DNA of 10,904 nucleotides from Verrucomicrobiia bacterium (lineage in GTDB: Bacteria > Verrucomicrobiota > Verrucomicrobiia > Limisphaerales > UBA11358): NCBI GenBank assembly GCA_030044395.1, contig JASHVW010000078.1:1-10904 (forward strand). Reading direction: 5' to 3'. Shown here in pieces: positions 7,598-10,904 of this stretch. The first letter of the stretch is position 1; each line of letters opens with the position of its first letter. Position numbers and translations under genes: made by a program. Under the pieces are notes generated by a model, which was not told the origin of the DNA, ran no database searches, and saw only the letters and a program-made list of their open reading frames with translations.

Positions 7598-9315
7598 TTC
7601 TTCAACCAACGCGTCAGCGCGTCCAAATTATTCAAATTCATCCGGGTGAGCGCGCCGTGCGGACACGCGCGTTGGCACGCCGGGCCCCCGTAATTTCCCA
7701 CGCACAAATCGCATTTCGTTGCCTTCACTATCGCCTTCCCTTCCTGGTCCACCATCAACTCCGCCGTCCGGTCCCGAACTTCCACCATCCGGATGGCGTC
7801 GTAGGGGCAATTATTGGCGCAGGATTTGCAGCCGATGCAAGTGGCCGGATTGATCACGACCTGACCCCCGAACGACTCGCGGTGAATCGCGCCCGTCGGA
7901 CAGCCGATCATGCAGACCGGATCCGCGCAGTGCATGCAGGCGTTCGCAATCATGAGCCGGCCTACACCCGGACCGTGCCGCAAAAAACGCGGGTTGTTGT
8001 CGTGCGTCGAGGCGCATGCGCGCACGCAATCGTCGCAGCGCGTGCATCGGTCCAGGTCAATCACCATCGCCGCCGTCCCGTTGAAAAACCGGTTCTCCGT
8101 CAGAAATTCCAGGACTTCCGCGCCAACGTTTTCGCGCGCGCCGGTTTCCGGCGGGTCAACATCAAATGACTGCTTCGCTTTCACCGGCGGCGGCAGCTCA
8201 TTCTTCTGTAACGACGGCAAAACGATTTCTTCCATCACCCGCGTCGGCGCCACCAGCAAATGCGCGTAACCGATGGCCCGAAGCGAGAACTGAAAATTCA
8301 CCGGCGCGTCCGGGTTGCGCCAGTTATGCGTGATTTCGTTCAGGCCGAAAATTTGTCCTGCGCCGAGGTAATTCAACGTGCGCTCGCCGCCCCCGGTTTT
8401 CTGGCTGACCCGCGCAAACCCGGCGCGCAGCAGCACAATCCCGTTCGGATAATCGCCCTCCGTCACGATGGCCGGCTCCTTCTCCGGGCGCACCGCCCCG
8501 GATTGCGCCAGCCGCTTATAGTCGCCCGACCAGTCGTAGTCGCCGAACGTCGAAAACTCCACGGCCCCGGCCACACGCTCAAGCTGCGCCTCGTCCAGGC
8601 GTTGAAAAATCGGCGTGGCGCGGAGATACGACGCCAGCGCGCGTTCGCGGTAAGTTTTGTTGATGTGGGCGCGCAGGGCGTTGTCGTTCTTCATCAATTC
8701 GCGCAGGCCCTGCCACCGGATTTCAAGCAATTCGGCCTCGTCACTGTCGGCGAAAATCGTCGAGGTGCGCGGCATCCGGCTTAACGCGGCGATTTCGCCG
8801 AAAAAATCGCCCGCCCGCATCTGCTCCGTCCGGTGCGCGTCCAGCACCCGCGGTAAATCCTGGAGAAAAACGCGGACGTCCCGTTCGTCCTGCCGCGCGC
8901 CGATTTCAGAGGAGGGGATGAGTTGTTCGAGCGAAAAACTCTCCGGGGGACGCGCGCCGTTCCAAAGTTGGGCCAGGGTCCGCCAGAGGCCTTTCTTGCC
9001 AGGCGCCTGCCGCCCAAGCGACGCCGGCGATAAAGCCGGCTGCAACACCACTCGCGCCGTGCCGTCCAATATCAAAAATGCCGACGTGCCGTAATCTCCC
9101 TGGCGCACGATGATTTCACCCTTGCGAAACCTGAGCAGCCGCGTGTCGTAACGGAGTATATCGCGGAGCGGCGTCCGTTTGGGGAATTTCTCCGCGTCCA
9201 TCTCGCGGAACGGCGCGGTTGCCAGCAGGCGGTCCGCCGCCGCATCCGTCATGTCCGGGCCGAACGCGGCATCCCAGCGCTGCGGACGTTCGAGGATGGT
9301 CGGGACGGCAGGCAT
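7594..9315 (-). CDS. cyclic-nucleotide-binding domain protein fused to four-cluster 4Fe-4S ferredoxin
   Basis: A 573-residue cytoplasmic protein joining a ligand sensor to an electron wire. CNB domain A begins about residue 50 (RKGEIIVRQGD strand), contains an unusual insertion at about 93-165, and has an intact phosphate-binding cassette FGEIAALSRMPRTST at 172-186 with Glu174 and Arg183. CNB domain B (about 235-370; EGDYPNGIVLLRAG) has a cassette-like FGLNEI at 323-328 but no Arg in place, so probably does not bind. The ferredoxin part (415-560) has 16 cysteines in the four-cluster pattern of DmsB/NrfC/HybA-type subunits: 424/427/430/434, 460/463/468/472, 493/496/499/503 and 535/538/547/551. 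No molybdopterin partner gene is present; the neighbours are a flavin reductase and cytochrome b. The ATG at 9315 has AAAGGA touching it; a GTG at 9324 would overlap the preceding stop as GTGA and adds three residues, and is equally possible. The stop overlaps the next start as ATGA. Confidence 0.93.
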   Translation of the reverse strand: MPAVPTILERPQRWDAAFGPDMTDAAADRLLATAPFREMDAEKFPKRTPLRDILRYDTRLLRFRKGEIIVRQGDYGTSAFLILDGTARVVLQPALSPASLGRQAPGKKGLWRTLAQLWNGARPPESFSLEQLIPSSEIGARQDERDVRVFLQDLPRVLDAHRTEQMRAGDFFGEIAALSRMPRTSTIFADSDEAELLEIRWQGLRELMKNDNALRAHINKTYRERALASYLRATPIFQRLDEAQLERVAGAVEFSTFGDYDWSGDYKRLAQSGAVRPEKEPAIVTEGDYPNGIVLLRAGFARVSQKTGGGERTLNYLGAGQIFGLNEITHNWRNPDAPVNFQFSLRAIGYAHLLVAPTRVMEEIVLPSLQKNELPPPVKAKQSFDVDPPETGARENVGAEVLEFLTENRFFNGTAAMVIDLDRCTRCDDCVRACASTHDNNPRFLRHGPGVGRLMIANACMHCADPVCMIGCPTGAIHRESFGGQVVINPATCIGCKSCANNCPYDAIRMVEVRDRTAELMVDQEGKAIVKATKCDLCVGNYGGPACQRACPHGALTRMNLNNLDALTRWLKK

Positions 9316-9320
9316 TCCTT

Positions 9321-10628
9321 TCACGCATCGAGCACTAAATCGTTTTTCGGACGGCAGATGCAAGTCAGGCAGGCCCCCGCTTCCGGCTCCGCATCAGGCT
9401 TCTTAAGATAAGCCACTTCGCCGGATTTAACGGCCACCAGACACGTCCCGCAACCGCCGGCACAGCAGCCCGAATCAATTTTAATTCCCTGCCCCCGCGC
9501 AAATTCCAGCAGGTTCCCCGTGCCCGGTTCCCATCGGACCGTCTTGCCGGAGCGGCTGAACGTCACGTTGATCCGGGAGAGATGGATGGTTTCGGACGGC
9601 GTCAACACCGCGGCCTTTTTCTTCACCGTCGCCGGCCCAAACGCCTCGAAATAAACGTCCTTGTCCGGCACCCCCCACGCTTCGAGGCCGTCGGTGATGC
9701 TTTTCATGAAGGCGCCAGGACCGCACAGATAATATTCAAAATTGTTCGACGGCAGTACTTCCTTGAACAACTCCGCGCTCACCCGCCCTTCGTGCTGGTA
9801 ATCGCGCCCTTTCCCATCGTCCGGCCCCGGTTTGCTGTAACAGATGTGCAAATGGATGTTGTCATTCTCCGCCGCGAGCCTCTCCAGTTCGGCTTTGTGG
9901 ATGTGTTCGCGCCGGTTCCGGACGCCAAGAAAAAACCACGCCTCGCGCTTCGACCTGCTCGCGACAATCGCGTTCGCCATGCTCAACATCGGCGTGATGC
10001 CCACGCCGCCCGCAATCAGCACGACGGGGTTCGTCTTGCTCATGTCGAGAAAAAAATGGCCCGCGGGGGCCTTGACATTGAGTATGTCGCCTTCCTTGAC
10101 CTTGTCGCAAAAATAACTCGAAGCCGCCCCGGGCGGTAATTCCGGTTTGTCCGGCGGCGGCCGTTCCCTTTTGATCGTGACGCGGTAATAATCATTTTGA
10201 TGCGCACAATCGGATAGCGAATAGCAGCGAATCACCGGCTTGTCCCGGCCCGGCAAATCAAGTTGAAACGTCAGGTATTGCCCGGGCTTGAACGGCGGCA
10301 GCGGGCGGCCGTCGTGCGGCTTTAAATAAAACGCGCACACGTCGTCGCACTGGACGATCCTTTTTGCCACGGCGAATTTCCGCAGGCCGTTCCATCCCGC
10401 CTGCGCCTGTTCAAGGTCGCGGCAGCGGAGCCGGACCTCGGCGATCTGCGCACGGAGCTTTCCCAGCGCCAGCCGCGATTGCGCGCGGTCGGTGTTCAGA
10501 CGCTGCCCGGCGCGGACTGCCTCAAAAACCAGCCAGACCGCCAGTCCGGCCAGCAACACCATCCCAGCGGAAAGGCTCAAACTGCCCCCGCCCGCGGCGC
10601 GGAAGAATTCGATTAGGGTTGCATTCAC
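9321..10628 (-). CDS. membrane-anchored FAD/NAD(P)H oxidoreductase with C-terminal 2Fe-2S ferredoxin domain
   Basis: A 435-residue reductase, the likely entry point of electrons from NAD(P)H. Residues 18-37 form one membrane anchor, followed by a charged helical linker (40-80) that may be a coiled coil. The ferredoxin-reductase FAD domain (about 83-195) shows RCYS at 134-137. The nucleotide domain (about 200-335) shows GGVGITPM at 207-214 and LCGPGAF at 301-307. The plant-type 2Fe-2S domain (about 350-435) has Cys388, Cys393, Cys396 and, as fourth ligand, probably Cys423 in ACLTCICRP. It resembles NqrF in content, but the 2Fe-2S domain is at the other end. The GTG start at 10628 is supported by GGAGAG 5 bases upstream. 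It is the first gene of the operon; its TGA may overlap the next start as GTGA. NADH versus NADPH preference, and direction of flow, cannot be read from the sequence. Confidence 0.92.
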   Translation of the reverse strand: MNATLIEFFRAAGGGSLSLSAGMVLLAGLAVWLVFEAVRAGQRLNTDRAQSRLALGKLRAQIAEVRLRCRDLEQAQAGWNGLRKFAVAKRIVQCDDVCAFYLKPHDGRPLPPFKPGQYLTFQLDLPGRDKPVIRCYSLSDCAHQNDYYRVTIKRERPPPDKPELPPGAASSYFCDKVKEGDILNVKAPAGHFFLDMSKTNPVVLIAGGVGITPMLSMANAIVASRSKREAWFFLGVRNRREHIHKAELERLAAENDNIHLHICYSKPGPDDGKGRDYQHEGRVSAELFKEVLPSNNFEYYLCGPGAFMKSITDGLEAWGVPDKDVYFEAFGPATVKKKAAVLTPSETIHLSRINVTFSRSGKTVRWEPGTGNLLEFARGQGIKIDSGCCAGGCGTCLVAVKSGEVAYLKKPDAEPEAGACLTCICRPKNDLVLDA

Positions 10629-10657
10629 GCCGACTCTCCATTAACGAATTTAACCCA
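10629..10657. promoter_or_regulatory. short divergent promoter region between reductase operon and edge cytochrome
   Basis: Only 29 bases separate the two divergent starts, and they are AT-richer than the surroundings (TTAACGAATTTAA). Promoters for both genes must lie here or extend into the opposing coding ends, so control is likely shared. I see only weak candidates: on the minus strand TTGATT with GTTAAT at 19 bases. No operator palindrome is clear. Confidence 0.35.
10634..10639 (-). promoter_or_regulatory. ribosome binding site for GTG start of the reductase
   Basis: GGAGAG on the minus strand ends 5 bases before the GTG at 10628. It supports this non-ATG start, which also keeps the N-terminal membrane anchor complete. 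Confidence 0.65.
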
Positions 10658-10904
10658 ATGAGTAAATCAATTTGTTATTCCCTGGCCGCAGGTCTGGCCC
10701 TCTGCCTCGCCCCGGCATGGGCCGCCGGGCCGCCGGCGGATTTCCTCGGCGCTAATTCTTGCGCCAGTGCCAGTTGCCATGGCGGCGGCGGCCCAAACAA
10801 AAACCAATTCCTCATCTGGTCGCTGGAGGATTTCCATTCGCAACGGCCCGTCGCCACCCTCGCCACCGCGCGCGCCAGGGAAATCGCCAACGCCGCGGGT
10901 ATCG
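10658..10904 (+). CDS. exported multihaem cytochrome c-like protein with CX4CH motif (partial, runs off the window)
   Basis: The first 82 codons of a gene that continues past the right edge. Residues 1-23 form a Sec signal peptide ending in AWA. The mature protein opens with DFLGANSCASASCHGGGG, where C-x4-C-H is the less common form of c-type haem attachment site. It is followed by LIWSLEDFHSQRPVATLATARAR, a stretch rich in potential helix and containing a His that could serve as a distal ligand. The arrangement recalls multihaem cytochromes whose first haem uses a CxxxxCH motif, but only one haem motif is inside the window, so the number is unknown. No Shine-Dalgarno is visible before the ATG. 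The gene is divergent from the redox operon with a 29-base gap. It is a plausible periplasmic partner or terminal reductase for that chain; this is inferred from position. Confidence 0.75.
   Translation, partial: MSKSICYSLAAGLALCLAPAWAAGPPADFLGANSCASASCHGGGGPNKNQFLIWSLEDFHSQRPVATLATARAREIANAAGI

Noticed and set aside
7594..8080. Fe-S domain as the electron-transfer subunit of a molybdopterin enzyme (DmsB/NrfC type)
   Set aside because: The cysteine pattern fits, but no molybdopterin subunit or NrfD-type anchor lies in the operon, and the protein is fused to cyclic-nucleotide-binding domains.
5487..8784. Plus-strand open frames (5487-6326, 7657-8169, 8260-8784) opposite the redox operon
   Set aside because: Antisense to CxxCH- and Fe-S-bearing genes; Arg/His-rich low-complexity products with no motif.

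Overview
The window is a GC-rich bacterial segment, tightly packed with genes. It carries signal-peptide secreted proteins, a beta-barrel-like outer-membrane protein ending in Phe, TlpA-type thioredoxin, FecR and CHASE2-cyclase proteins, and several multihaem c-type cytochromes. This points to a didermic, respiratory bacterium. The style (many TlpA-like proteins, a CX4CH cytochrome, ATGACT-type intergenic repeats) suggests Verrucomicrobiota or a relative, but that assignment is inference and not proven here. No rRNA, tRNA, CRISPR array, transposase or integrase was seen.

Left part (1-5004): a CHASE2 sensor cyclase runs on the minus strand. It is divergent from a plus-strand set of a FecR-domain secreted protein, an outer-membrane beta-barrel-like protein and a secreted TlpA-type thioredoxin. 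The cyclase and FecR genes are about 60 bp apart start to start, and a good sigma70-like promoter for the FecR gene overlaps the first codons of the cyclase. The cyclase keeps its metal-binding and transition-state residues but has unusual residues at the two purine-specifying positions.

Middle (5005-5228): a convergent spacer of under 200 bp holds no convincing gene. It ends in a degenerate ATGAC-type repeat that supplies the last dozen codons of the decahaem cytochrome.

Right part (5193-10628): four minus-strand genes are joined by 4-base overlaps (two ATGA, one possible GTGA) and read as one operon. In transcription order they are a membrane-anchored FAD/NAD(P)H reductase with a C-terminal 2Fe-2S domain; a protein with two cyclic-nucleotide-binding folds fused to a four-cluster 4Fe-4S ferredoxin; a small cytochrome b with two H-x13-H helices; and a decahaem cytochrome c with a predicted cytoplasmic twin four-cysteine domain. 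A chain NAD(P)H - FAD - 2Fe-2S - 4x[4Fe-4S] - haem b - ten haems c across the inner membrane can be read from them, with a built-in cyclic-nucleotide sensor. Divergent from this operon, the edge of the window (10658 onward) starts another exported cytochrome, with a CX4CH haem motif.

The most interesting point is the pairing of a cyclic-nucleotide-binding redox relay with a nucleotidyl cyclase of unusual active site a few kilobases away. A functional link between them is a hypothesis.
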